Of a stretch of DNA of 14,636 bases, positions 6,933 to 14,111 are shown one piece after another (position 1 is the stretch's first letter; each line of letters starts with the position of its first letter). The translations under genes were made by a program, and so were the position numbers. The DNA lies in NCBI GenBank assembly GCA_946414625.1, contig CAMKPI010000029.1, positions 1-14,636 of the forward strand, given 5' to 3'. Under the pieces are notes generated by a model. That model did no database searches, had not been told where the DNA came from, and saw only the letters and a program-made list of their open reading frames with translations. This stretch comes from an uncultured Spirochaetaceae bacterium. GTDB lineage: Bacteria; Spirochaetota; Spirochaetia; Sphaerochaetales; Sphaerochaetaceae.

Positions 6933-8874
6933 GCGGCGCCTCCTTTCCTGAATGAGAAGGTGTCAACTCATCATCGGAGAGCTGGCTGCGCGCGATTTCA
7001 ATATATACCGGGGACGTCTTCATCAAAACCTCATGGGTTCCCTGCGCGACCAGGCGACCATCTTCAAGCACTATTATATTGTCAGCACCCATCACAGTGC
7101 TGATTCTCTGCGCTATTATTATCTTTGTTCTTTTTTTCAGCGCTTGGTCGGTTGCAAGCGCATGCCTGAGGCGTGCGTCAGTGGCATAATCCAGCGCGGA
7201 AAAGCTGTCATCAAACACAATCACCTCGGCATCCTTTATCAAGGCCCGGGCTATCGCAAGGCGCTGCTTCTGTCCCCCGGAAAAATTCTTCCCACCCTGC
7301 GAGACAAGCGCGCCTATCCCGTCCTCGTGCGCGCTCACAAAATCCTTCGCCTGTGCCGTCTCCAAGGCATGCCACACCTCGGCATCCGAGGCTCCGGGAC
7401 GACCGAACCGAATGTTTTCAGCAACCGTCCCGGAAAAAAGAACCGCCTTCTGAGGCACATATGCAATCTTTTGACGAAGCTCCTTCAGCGAATATGAACG
7501 GACATCCCGCCCGTCTAGGAGCACGGAGCCGGACGCCACATCGTAAAGGCGGATTATGAGCCGCTGCAGGGTGCTTTTTCCGCTCCCTGTGGAACCGATT
7601 ATAGCAGTTGTCTTCCCGCTTTCTGCTATGAACGAAACGTCGGATATGACGTTCTCTTTGCTGTCCGGATATCCGAAGGAAACATTTCTGAACTCAACCG
7701 TGCCCGTCCCGGCTTCCTGAATGATTTCGCTTTCAGATCCTCGTCCTGCACCGACTCCTGTTCCTGTCTCTGTTACAAACTCCGATTCGGCAGCTCTATC
7801 ATCTGTCCTTATTCCGTCTCCAATGCCTGGCTTCTCTCCGCCCGGGAGGGAAGACTCAAAAGGCTCCCCGCTTCCAACATGCGCGGCACGAGACTCCCGC
7901 ACAGCGACGAAAGAAGAATCCTTTATCTCCGGCACAGTGTCGAGGACCTCAGAAATTCTCGCTGCGCTCACACGGGTACGCGGCATGATTATCATCAGGA
8001 AGCTCAGCATCGAGAGGCTCAGCAAAATCATCGTGAAATAGCTGATAAGACTCATAAGGGAACCAACCGATATGGTGCCTGCCTCAACGTGTGCGACGCC
8101 GAACCGGCAGAGGGCAAAGGTTGCCATGTTCACTATAAACATCATGCCGGGACGCATCGCGGAGAGAATCCGGTTTATCCGAAGCGCGATCCGGTATATC
8201 TCTTCGTTCGCTTCTTCGAATTTCGCACGCTCCGCTTTCTGTTTCACAAAGGCTCGTATCACCCTGGTGCCGGACAGATGCTCGCGTATAAGCAGGTTCA
8301 GATGATCCAGCTTTTTGCGGTATGCGATGAAAAGCCGCGCCACAAGAAGGATTATCGAGACAAAGAACACCACGAGGACAGGTATCACCACAAGAAGAAT
8401 CCGGGACAGATCCCGGTGTATGCTCATCGCGGCGATTATGCTGCCTATGCAGAGAACCGGAACGGACAGCACCATGCGGAGCAGCATTACAACAAAATTC
8501 TGAACCACAGTGACATCGTTCGTATTGCGGACTATCATCGACGAAACAGAGAAGCCGTTCAGCTCCGACAAAGAGAATTTCTGCGCTTTTACGAAAACAG
8601 CCCTGCGTAGATCCGCTGCATAGGAAGACGAGATCCTGGCGCTTACAAGGCCTATCGAGACCATCGCCGCCACCTGGAGAGCCGCCACAAAGACCATCAC
8701 CGCACCGCGAAGCAGAATATAGCTCATATCCAGGGACGGAAGCCCCCTGTCGACAATGTCCGCCATTATCCTGGGCAGGGCAAGCTCGGAGAGTACCTGA
8801 ACCGCAGTAAGAAGCATCACCGCGAAGACTCCCCTTGAGTAACTACGGATGAAACGCTTCAGAAGTCTGCACAT
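6925..8874 (-). CDS. ABC exporter half-transporter, degenerate-site subunit
   Basis: A 649-aa type IV ABC exporter half. Transmembrane domain ~14-300; nucleotide-binding domain ~392-632 with Walker A GSTGSGKS (427-434), Q475, canonical signature FSGGQ (531-535) and Walker B VIVFDD (551-556). The catalytic Glu is replaced by Asp556 and the switch His by Gln589 (IIIAQRIST). These are the hallmark changes of the degenerate-site partner in heterodimeric exporters such as TM287/288, and they complement the downstream subunit, which keeps Glu and His but has the deviant signature. The linker between the two domains (~320-390) is expanded with Gly/Glu/Thr-rich sequence containing two ESExxxExGTG repeats. 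The N-terminus MCRLLKRFIRSYSRG fits the family start, so ATG 8874 is well supported even though no Shine-Dalgarno precedes it. It is translationally coupled to the next gene by an 8-nt overlap. Confidence 0.92.
   Translation of the reverse strand: MCRLLKRFIRSYSRGVFAVMLLTAVQVLSELALPRIMADIVDRGLPSLDMSYILLRGAVMVFVAALQVAAMVSIGLVSARISSSYAADLRRAVFVKAQKFSLSELNGFSVSSMIVRNTNDVTVVQNFVVMLLRMVLSVPVLCIGSIIAAMSIHRDLSRILLVVIPVLVVFFVSIILLVARLFIAYRKKLDHLNLLIREHLSGTRVIRAFVKQKAERAKFEEANEEIYRIALRINRILSAMRPGMMFIVNMATFALCRFGVAHVEAGTISVGSLMSLISYFTMILLSLSMLSFLMIIMPRTRVSAARISEVLDTVPEIKDSSFVAVRESRAAHVGSGEPFESSLPGGEKPGIGDGIRTDDRAAESEFVTETGTGVGAGRGSESEIIQEAGTGTVEFRNVSFGYPDSKENVISDVSFIAESGKTTAIIGSTGSGKSTLQRLIIRLYDVASGSVLLDGRDVRSYSLKELRQKIAYVPQKAVLFSGTVAENIRFGRPGASDAEVWHALETAQAKDFVSAHEDGIGALVSQGGKNFSGGQKQRLAIARALIKDAEVIVFDDSFSALDYATDARLRHALATDQALKKRTKIIIAQRISTVMGADNIIVLEDGRLVAQGTHEVLMKTSPVYIEIARSQLSDDELTPSHSGKEAPRA
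6939..6945 (-). promoter_or_regulatory. Strong Shine-Dalgarno of the second ABC gene
   Basis: AAGGAGG lies 6 nt before the GTG at 6932, inside the 3' end of the first ABC gene. It decides the non-ATG start and contrasts with the absence of such sites before the genes that open transcripts. Confidence 0.8.
7702..7788 (-). repeat. Two 11-codon repeats (54-nt offset) in the ABC linker
   Basis: Residues 363-373 (ESEFVTETGTG) and 381-391 (ESEIIQEAGTG) are 18 codons apart in the linker between the transmembrane and ATPase domains. The DNA is diverged but recognisable. Confidence 0.5.
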
Positions 8875-8911
8875 CTAATTAGATAATAACTATATTTTGT
8901 GAAAGCGTCAA
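8875..8911 (-). promoter_or_regulatory. Strong sigma70-type promoter directly abutting the ABC operon
   Basis: TTGACG (8911-8906, 5/6), a 17-nt spacer, then TATTAT (8888-8883, 5/6), with only 8 nt (CTAATTAG) before the ATG at 8874. The predicted transcription start falls within about two bases of the start codon, giving a leaderless mRNA. This is the best promoter match in the window. Confidence 0.7.
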
Positions 8912-8917
8912 TAGGAG

Positions 8918-8940
8918 GATTACTTTTTCAGAAAATAATC
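8918..8940. promoter_or_regulatory. AT-rich imperfect palindrome upstream of the ABC promoter
   Basis: On the minus strand GATTATTTT-CTGAA-AAAGTAATC has arms that pair at nearly every position, with one G-T mismatch. It ends 7 nt upstream of the -35 box, a position suited to a regulator's operator. It could instead be a weak terminator hairpin after the methyltransferase gene (stop at 8978), though it lacks a GC-rich stem. Confidence 0.3.
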
Positions 8941-8977
8941 GGAGTGCAGAGAACCTCAAGCCCGGTACACAGGACGG

Positions 8978-9898
8978 CTAGACTCCCGCCGCGAACCACC
9001 TCTGCATCAGGATTCCCGCAGACACCGAAACATTCAGGCTGCCCTTGGTTCCCGCCATCGGAATAGAAACTCTCGACAGGCATCGCTTCAGTATGTCGGG
9101 ACTCACACCAAACTCTTCGCTGCCCAGCACCGCAACACCACGCACAGGAAAACAGAAAGTGTTTATGTCGTCTCCTCCGAGCTCCAGCGCAATGACCTCA
9201 CCAGTCTCGTAGCCGCAAAACAGCTCCAGCACTTCAGCCTCGGATGCAAAGCGCCATGCCACAGTATCCACACAGCCCCGGGCAGTGCGCCTCGCGTGGG
9301 GATGAAGCGGGCTTGCCGTGCCTTCGACAAGTACTATCTCCCTGATTCCAAAGGAATCGGCGCTGCGGAATATTGCACCCACGTTGTACGGGCTGCGAAT
9401 CCGATCCAGCACAAGGATCTTATCCTGAATCAGCCGCTTCGAGGCGTCGAGTCCTCCCGCATCGTCCGTGGCGTCCCAGTCACTCGGCTCCGCTCCGAGC
9501 CGGGTACGGATCTTCTGTGCCAGATCCTCCAAGCGGAATGCAAGGCCAAGTCCCGAGAAAAAGAAGTCGTTCCGAGATCCCGAAACGGAAACCTCGTTCA
9601 GCGGCTTCGGAAAGACCCCGTTATTTGCTCCCAGCGATTCACTATCACGTGGGGGAACCGCGTTCAGAGGCGTCGGAGATGCCTCCTCCCGAGAACCGGA
9701 CGCGCCGCCTCGTGTGCATGCGGAGAACTCCTCCAGTGGTATCGCCGGAAGATCTGCCAGATGAAGTATACTGTTAATGTATGTCAAATCGACGTCACGG
9801 CCTGTTTTTGCGCGGTGTGCGTTCTCGGACAGAACCAGCGAGATTTTGCGTAGGCGCGTCCGCTCCTTCAAAGAGAGAAGCTTTTTCACGGTGATCAT
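8978..9898 (-). CDS. TrmH/SpoU-family RNA 2'-O-methyltransferase
   Basis: A 306-aa SPOUT-class SAM-dependent methyltransferase. The knotted catalytic domain (~158-303) shows motif 1 LDRIRSPYNVGAIFRSADSF (164-183; N172, R178), motif 2 VLGSEEFGV (257-265) and motif 3 IPMAGTKGSLNVSVSAGIL (279-297; S287, N289). The N-terminal ~55 residues are helical and may bind RNA, as in other TrmH-type enzymes. Residues ~61-114 are a low-complexity insert with a 22-codon repeat. The start ATG at 9898 overlaps the rsmI stop as ATGA, implying translational coupling; a G-rich stretch sits 7 nt upstream. The target (tRNA or rRNA 2'-OH) cannot be read from sequence, so no symbol is given. Confidence 0.9.
   Translation of the reverse strand: MITVKKLLSLKERTRLRKISLVLSENAHRAKTGRDVDLTYINSILHLADLPAIPLEEFSACTRGGASGSREEASPTPLNAVPPRDSESLGANNGVFPKPLNEVSVSGSRNDFFFSGLGLAFRLEDLAQKIRTRLGAEPSDWDATDDAGGLDASKRLIQDKILVLDRIRSPYNVGAIFRSADSFGIREIVLVEGTASPLHPHARRTARGCVDTVAWRFASEAEVLELFCGYETGEVIALELGGDDINTFCFPVRGVAVLGSEEFGVSPDILKRCLSRVSIPMAGTKGSLNVSVSAGILMQRWFAAGV
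9573..9700 (-). repeat. Degenerate 66-nt in-frame repeat in the TrmH-like gene
   Basis: CGTTCAG(C/A)GGC(T/G)TCGGA(A/G)A occurs at 9595 and 9661, an offset of 66 nt (22 codons), encoding PTPLNAV (75-81) and PKPLNEV (97-103). Flanking GSRE/GSRN also recurs. Boundaries are approximate. Confidence 0.55.
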
Positions 9899-10815
9899 AA
9901 AACGGCCCCCGCATTTTCCGCACAGAACCGCTCTGCTGAAATCTCAGCCGTGCCGTCGTCCACGTCTGTCGCGCAAAGAGCCGAAACCGCGTCTCCGTCC
10001 TCTTCTGCAGATATATTCACAGCGCCGCCCCCGTTTTGCTCCGCTGCCGGGTTCGTCCCGCCGTCCGCAGCAACGTAATACGCGCCGTCACACCGAGCAG
10101 CCCCGCCGCCTTCTTCACCGCCGTCTTCTTCATTCTCGCCTTTCACCAGATCCCGCGGCATCACACAGAGCGCAAACTCCCCTTTCAGCGTTTTGAGCCT
10201 TCCGGAAACTTCGCCGGCAGTGCCTGAGAAGATCTCCTCGTGAACCTTGGTCAGTTCACGCCCCAGAACCACGAGGCGGCCGGGTGCAAGAGAGGCAATC
10301 TCGGCTAGCGTTTTTTCGATTCGAAACGGGGATTCATAGATTATAAACGCTTCGTCTCTGGAAAGCAGCTCCTCCAGGCGCCGCCGCCTGCGTCCGGATT
10401 TCGGAGAAAGGAATCCCTCGAAAGTGAAAGTCTTTCCGAAGAGACCTGCTGCGGAAACTAGGGTTGTGGCGGCAGACGCACCGGGAAGAGGAACAACGGG
10501 GATGCCCGCATCCCTCACGGCGCGTACAAGACGCGAACCGGGGTCGCTCACCCCGGGAGTCCCCGCATCGGAGCAATATGCCACATCGGCGCCTTCCTCG
10601 AGGATTTTCACAACCCCCCGGGCAGAAGCCTCCTCGTTCCTGGCGTGACAGGCAATGAGCTTCTTGCCCGAAATTCCATAGTGGTTCAGGAGAATCGAGG
10701 TGTGGCGGGTGTCCTCGCACGCGATGACTGGCACTTCCTTCAGCGTCCGCAAGGCACGAAGTGTGATGTCTTCCATGTTCCCGATCGGGGTCGCGACTAC
10801 ATACAGACAGGCCAT
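9895..10815 (-). CDS. rsmI: 16S rRNA 2'-O-ribose C1402 methyltransferase
   Basis: A 306-aa tetrapyrrole-methylase-fold enzyme. Diagnostic segments are LYVVATPIGNMEDITLRAL (4-22), ACEDTRHTS (32-40), SDAGTPGVSDPG (82-93), VPLPGASAA (108-116), FEGFLSPKSGRRRRRLEEL (132-150) and YESPFRI (160-166). The core ends near residue 225 (KGEFALCVMPRDLVKG). The family usually continues with a short helical C-terminal domain; here there is an 81-residue acidic, Gly/Ala-rich tail containing a 24-codon repeat. The start ATG at 10815 has GAGGGGG about 5 nt upstream and lies 19 nt after the proS stop. The downstream methyltransferase overlaps by 4 nt (ATGA). In known systems this enzyme methylates C1402 of 16S rRNA at the P site, together with RsmH. 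Confidence 0.93.
   Translation of the reverse strand: MACLYVVATPIGNMEDITLRALRTLKEVPVIACEDTRHTSILLNHYGISGKKLIACHARNEEASARGVVKILEEGADVAYCSDAGTPGVSDPGSRLVRAVRDAGIPVVPLPGASAATTLVSAAGLFGKTFTFEGFLSPKSGRRRRRLEELLSRDEAFIIYESPFRIEKTLAEIASLAPGRLVVLGRELTKVHEEIFSGTAGEVSGRLKTLKGEFALCVMPRDLVKGENEEDGGEEGGGAARCDGAYYVAADGGTNPAAEQNGGGAVNISAEEDGDAVSALCATDVDDGTAEISAERFCAENAGAVL
9932..10024 (-). repeat. Degenerate 72-nt in-frame repeat in the RsmI C-terminal tail
   Basis: TCTGCTGAAATCTCAGC at 9932 recurs in diverged form (TCTGCAGATATATTCACAGC) at 10004, an offset of 72 nt. The encoded elements are AVNISAEE (265-272) and TAEISAER (289-296), 24 codons apart. Confidence 0.5.
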
Positions 10816-10834
10816 TCATTCCCCCTCTGGAGCG

Positions 10835-12565
10835 TCAAGCGGACACCTGGGAGAGTTCAGCCAAAAGTGCCTTCACTTCCTCTTCCAGGTTTTCCAGAAG
10901 CAGCATACGGGTCTCCCCTGTGGACCGGAACTTCGCCTCGATCTTCCCTTCGGCAAACGAACGGGCACCCAGAATCAGGCGGAGCGGGATCCCGATAAGA
11001 TCGCTGTCGGCGAATTTCACACCGGCGGACTCCTTTCTGTCGTCATAAAGAACATCTATTCCGGCAGAAACCAGGCGGCTGTAAACCTCGTCGGACGCAT
11101 TTGCATCCTTTATCAGCGGAATGAAATGCACGTCGTAAGGGGACACGGAAAGCGGGAGGACGAGACCTTTGTCGTCATTATACTCCTCGGCAAGACACGC
11201 AAGAAGCCTGCCCACCCCGATTCCATACGAGCCCATCACCACGGGGCGTCGCTCGCCGTTCTCGTCCTGGTAGAAGCAGTTCATCGCCTCGGAGTACCGG
11301 GTACCCAGCTGGAATATATTGCCCACTTCGACGCCTTTGCTGCTCTTCAGCGGCTTTCCGCAAACAGGACAGAGATACCCCTCCTTTGCCTGGGCTATGT
11401 CAGCCACAGTTCCGGAATAATCCCTGCCGTAGTTGGTGTTAAGATAATGGAAGCCTTCTTTGTTGGCACCGGCGACAAGGTTCGTTGAAGCCGCCACTGC
11501 GTCGTCCACAATGACGACCACATCTTCCTTGCAACCGATGGGAGACCCAAATCCCGGCACCATTCCACCGGCGAGGATCTCCTCCTCCTGGGCGGGACGC
11601 ATCGAAGAGCAGCGGGCGGCGTTCTGGAGCTTGTTCTCCTCTATGTCCATATCACCGCGGACAACACCGATTATAAGCCTCTGCGTCTCAGTGCCGTCGC
11701 TGTCGTCGATATATGTTCCAACCATGAAAAGAGCCTTCGCAGTCTGCTCCGGACGGATTTTCAAAAAACCGGAGAGGCCTTCTATTGTCTTTGCGCCCGG
11801 AGTCTCGACAATCTCGAGCGCCTTCATCTCCTCCTTCTGCGTGCTTTTCCGGAAGCGCGCCACCTGGCGATTCGCGGTATACCCGCATTCAGGACAGGTT
11901 ATTATCGTATCCTCGCCTATGGGAGAGAGGTACATGTACTCGTGGGACACCTTGCCGCCCATCATGCCGCTGTCAGACCCCACTGCCACAACGGGCAGCC
12001 CCGCGCGCTTGAAAATGCGGAAATATGCGTCGTAATGTGCTTTGTAAACCTTCTCCAGCCCCGCCACATCCCGGTCGAAGGAATACGAATCCTTCATGGT
12101 GAACTCGCGTACACGAATCAGCCCAGCCCTGGGGCGCGGATCGTCCCGCCACTTGGTCTGAATCTGATACACAAGAAGAGGCATGCGCTTGTAGCTGTCT
12201 ATCATCTGCCTTGCGAGATATGTACAGCATTCCTCGTGGGTCATTGCAAGCACCATGTCGGCATCACGGCGGTCCTTGAAGCGGCTCATTTCGCGGTCTA
12301 TGCTGTAGAAGCGACCTGTCTCCTTCCAAATGTCGGCTGAATTCACCACCGGCATCTGAATCTCCTCGTCTCCAAGAGCGTTCATCTCCTCGCGGAGAAT
12401 CTTAGTGATTTTCCCAACCGAGCGAAAACCGAGCGGGAGCAGGCTGAAAATTCCCGCAGACAGCTGGTTTATGTACCCGGCACGAACAAGATACTCATAT
12501 CCCTTGGTGTCGGCGTTCGCCGGCGCCTCGCGGAGAGTCTTTGAAAACATTGAAGACATTCTCAT
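10835..12565 (-). CDS. proS: Prolyl-tRNA synthetase, bacterial type with editing insertion
   Basis: A 576-aa class II synthetase that charges tRNA-Pro, matching the ~570-aa bacterial form. Motif 1 region around MPVVNSADIWKETGR (71-85); motif 2 TKWRDDPRP through RVREFTMKD (137-159); inserted editing (INS/YbaK-like) domain ~230-395; motif 3 GSYGIGVGR (445-453); anticodon-binding domain ~470-570. Two CPxCG pairs (224-228 and 399-403) flank the editing domain and could bind zinc; treat that as inference. The start ATG at 12565 has AGAGG 6 nt upstream. A TATATT/TAAATT stretch just before it may be a -10 box but has no good -35. It is the first gene of a likely proS-rsmI-trmH-like operon. Confidence 0.97.
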   Translation of the reverse strand: MRMSSMFSKTLREAPANADTKGYEYLVRAGYINQLSAGIFSLLPLGFRSVGKITKILREEMNALGDEEIQMPVVNSADIWKETGRFYSIDREMSRFKDRRDADMVLAMTHEECCTYLARQMIDSYKRMPLLVYQIQTKWRDDPRPRAGLIRVREFTMKDSYSFDRDVAGLEKVYKAHYDAYFRIFKRAGLPVVAVGSDSGMMGGKVSHEYMYLSPIGEDTIITCPECGYTANRQVARFRKSTQKEEMKALEIVETPGAKTIEGLSGFLKIRPEQTAKALFMVGTYIDDSDGTETQRLIIGVVRGDMDIEENKLQNAARCSSMRPAQEEEILAGGMVPGFGSPIGCKEDVVVIVDDAVAASTNLVAGANKEGFHYLNTNYGRDYSGTVADIAQAKEGYLCPVCGKPLKSSKGVEVGNIFQLGTRYSEAMNCFYQDENGERRPVVMGSYGIGVGRLLACLAEEYNDDKGLVLPLSVSPYDVHFIPLIKDANASDEVYSRLVSAGIDVLYDDRKESAGVKFADSDLIGIPLRLILGARSFAEGKIEAKFRSTGETRMLLLENLEEEVKALLAELSQVSA

Positions 12566-12596
12566 AAAAAAACCTCTGAATATAATTTACCGTAAT

Positions 12597-12821
12597 CTAT
12601 TCGGGCATTTCGCCCGCTCTCGAGCCGCATCTCGCGGCCCTTCCGCCACCTCTTTGCACAGCGCTCTCAGGAGCCGATATCCCCGATATACCTGATATGC
12701 CACGCCCCTTTTCCTGCAAAACCCGCGAGGCACCCGACGTCTCTCCAGACTCCGCATACTGCATACCGCATACGAATACGCGCCGGACCGCCGTTGACGA
12801 AGCCGCAAAAACCGTCCGCAT
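12597..12821 (-). CDS. Possible small repeat-containing ORF between rhomboid and proS
   Basis: A 74-aa frame begins 7 nt after the rhomboid stop with GAGAG just upstream of its ATG, and ends 31 nt before proS, so it fills the gap. The protein is Gly/Arg/Ser-rich with GISGISGIS, composition like the low-complexity inserts of neighbouring proteins, and resembles no family I know. Against coding, part of the region has a 7-bp tandem repeat that ignores codon phase. It may equally be non-coding or a decayed remnant. Confidence 0.25.
   Translation of the reverse strand: MRTVFAASSTAVRRVFVCGMQYAESGETSGASRVLQEKGRGISGISGISAPESAVQRGGGRAARCGSRAGEMPE
12675..12701. repeat. Three 9-bp tandem units
   Basis: CGATATCCC, CGATATACC and TGATATGCC follow one another directly, so GATAT recurs every 9 bp. 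They lie in the proS-rhomboid gap. Confidence 0.7.
12754..12780. repeat. Heptamer tandem repeat GCATACN
   Basis: GCATACT, GCATACC and GCATACG are followed by a partial AATACG. The period of 7 is not a multiple of 3, which argues against coding pressure here. Confidence 0.65.
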
Positions 12822-12828
12822 AACGCTC

Positions 12829-13476
12829 TCACATCCTCTTCCATGCCTCGATAGGATTTATCCTATACCTCACAGCGCAGTAAATCCATGCGAAGAAGAT
12901 TCCGGAGAGGTGCACAAGAGGAGCCACCCCGCTCTGCAGCCCGGTCACCTGGGTGAAAACCTCTATGGCAAGCATCACAAGCACAGCAACAGGCATCTTG
13001 AGCGGAAGGATGAAAAAAAGCAAAACCGTTGTCGACGGAGCAAGTACTGACACGAGAAAAAGGATGGAGTAAATTGCACCGGAAGCCCCCAGAACCACAA
13101 CGAGCCACGAACCGCTCCACGAAAGGATGAGGTAATTGGCCACCCCCGCGAGAGTCCCACAGAGGAGGTAATACAAAAGGAACTCCCGAGAGCCCAGCTC
13201 ACGCTCCACCGGGTCGCCGAACACAAGCAGGGCGTACATGTTGAAAAACAGGTGCGGCAGGCTGCCGTGCATGAACATATATGTGAACACCTGCCAGACA
13301 TAGCCGCCGCGCACCGTCGCGGGAATGAGCGAGAGGCTGTACAGCAAAGGCACTCCTCCCAGCGAGAGACGTGTGTGGTGTGAGAGAATGTATAACACGA
13401 CATTTATCCCTATAAGGATGTATGCCGCATGGGAATATGTATATTTGAATTTCCGGTTGATTATGCTGTTAGCCAT
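12829..13476 (-). CDS. Rhomboid-family intramembrane serine protease
   Basis: A 215-aa multi-pass membrane protein of about six helices. The rhomboid signatures are MHGSLPHLFFNMYAL (69-83; H70, H75, N79), GASG with nucleophile Ser132, and His189 in APLVHLSG, completing the Ser-His dyad. After the His the last helix reads HLSGIFFAW rather than the usual small-residue pattern, but catalytic residues are intact. The start ATG at 13476 has AGGG 6 nt upstream and lies 14 nt after the rlmE stop, so the two are likely co-transcribed. In the known family, rhomboids cleave within membrane helices of substrate proteins; the substrate here is unknown. Confidence 0.92.
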   Translation of the reverse strand: MANSIINRKFKYTYSHAAYILIGINVVLYILSHHTRLSLGGVPLLYSLSLIPATVRGGYVWQVFTYMFMHGSLPHLFFNMYALLVFGDPVERELGSREFLLYYLLCGTLAGVANYLILSWSGSWLVVVLGASGAIYSILFLVSVLAPSTTVLLFFILPLKMPVAVLVMLAIEVFTQVTGLQSGVAPLVHLSGIFFAWIYCAVRYRINPIEAWKRM

Positions 13477-13490
13477 GTGCTGCCCTGAAT

Positions 13491-14111
13491 TCAGGTCCTC
13501 TCCGCGCCGGATCCTTTAAAGCCTATACCTATGAGGTAGGTCTCAAAGCTGTCCACACGGCACGCGGCGGGCTTCAGAGTCCTTGCCCGGACGAACAAGA
13601 GCCTCATTCGACGCAGCAAAGCCTCCTGTCCGCCGCCCTGGAAAATTTTTATCACAAGATTCCCGCCGGTTTTCAACTGCTCTATCGAAAGGCCGAGCAC
13701 TCCCTCAGCGAGAGCCTCGCTACGCGACGTGTCGACTGTCCGATTCCCGCTGGTTCCCGGCGCCGCATCACTGACAATTGCGTCATATGGGCCTCTCTCC
13801 GTGAGAAGGCTCCGCACTTCGGGAGAAAACGCGTCTCCCTGAAAAAAGTCCACAGTCTCCGGCACAGGGCTCAGGTTAAGCGGATTCAAGTCCACCGCCA
13901 CTATCTTTCCCTTGCCTTTCAATAGCTCTCTGTGGATATACAGCGTCCACGAGCCTGGAGCCGCTCCGACATCAAGCACTTTCTGCCCCGGACGGACAAT
14001 CCGGAACAGACGCTGAATTTCCTCAAGCTTATAAACGCTCCGCGCGGGATATCCTTCCCGTCGAGCCCGCAAAGTGTAGGAATCCGCAGTGTCGCGCCTG
14101 GATGTAGCCAT
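13491..14111 (-). CDS. rlmE: 23S rRNA (uridine-2552-2'-O) methyltransferase
   Basis: A 206-aa FtsJ/RrmJ protein, essentially the E. coli length. The catalytic tetrad is complete: K28 (SVYKLEEI), D115 (VSDAAPG), K155 (VIKIFQGG) and E190 (SFETYLIG). The SAM site is VLDVGAAPGSW (45-55). It methylates U2552 in the ribosomal A-loop. The start ATG at 14111 is supported by the N-terminus (RARREGYPARSVYKL) but has no Shine-Dalgarno; a TAGAAT box ends 7 nt before it. Upstream lies the 58-bp tandem repeat. The stop codon is embedded in a perfect 12-bp palindrome (CCTGAATTCAGG, 13484-13495) of unclear meaning. Confidence 0.95.
   Translation of the reverse strand: MATSRRDTADSYTLRARREGYPARSVYKLEEIQRLFRIVRPGQKVLDVGAAPGSWTLYIHRELLKGKGKIVAVDLNPLNLSPVPETVDFFQGDAFSPEVRSLLTERGPYDAIVSDAAPGTSGNRTVDTSRSEALAEGVLGLSIEQLKTGGNLVIKIFQGGGQEALLRRMRLLFVRARTLKPAACRVDSFETYLIGIGFKGSGAERT

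Noticed and set aside
12566..12828. T-box or other riboswitch leader for proS
   Set aside because: The conserved T-box sequence is absent on the minus strand. The only clear hairpin is a 5-bp stem (CGGGC-ATTTC-GCCCG, 12602-12616) without a U-tract or antiterminator.
13484..13495. Perfect palindrome CCTGAATTCAGG at the rlmE stop codon
   Set aside because: It is short, lies in a 14-nt intergenic junction and has no loop for a hairpin; a palindrome of this length can arise by chance, so it is noted only.
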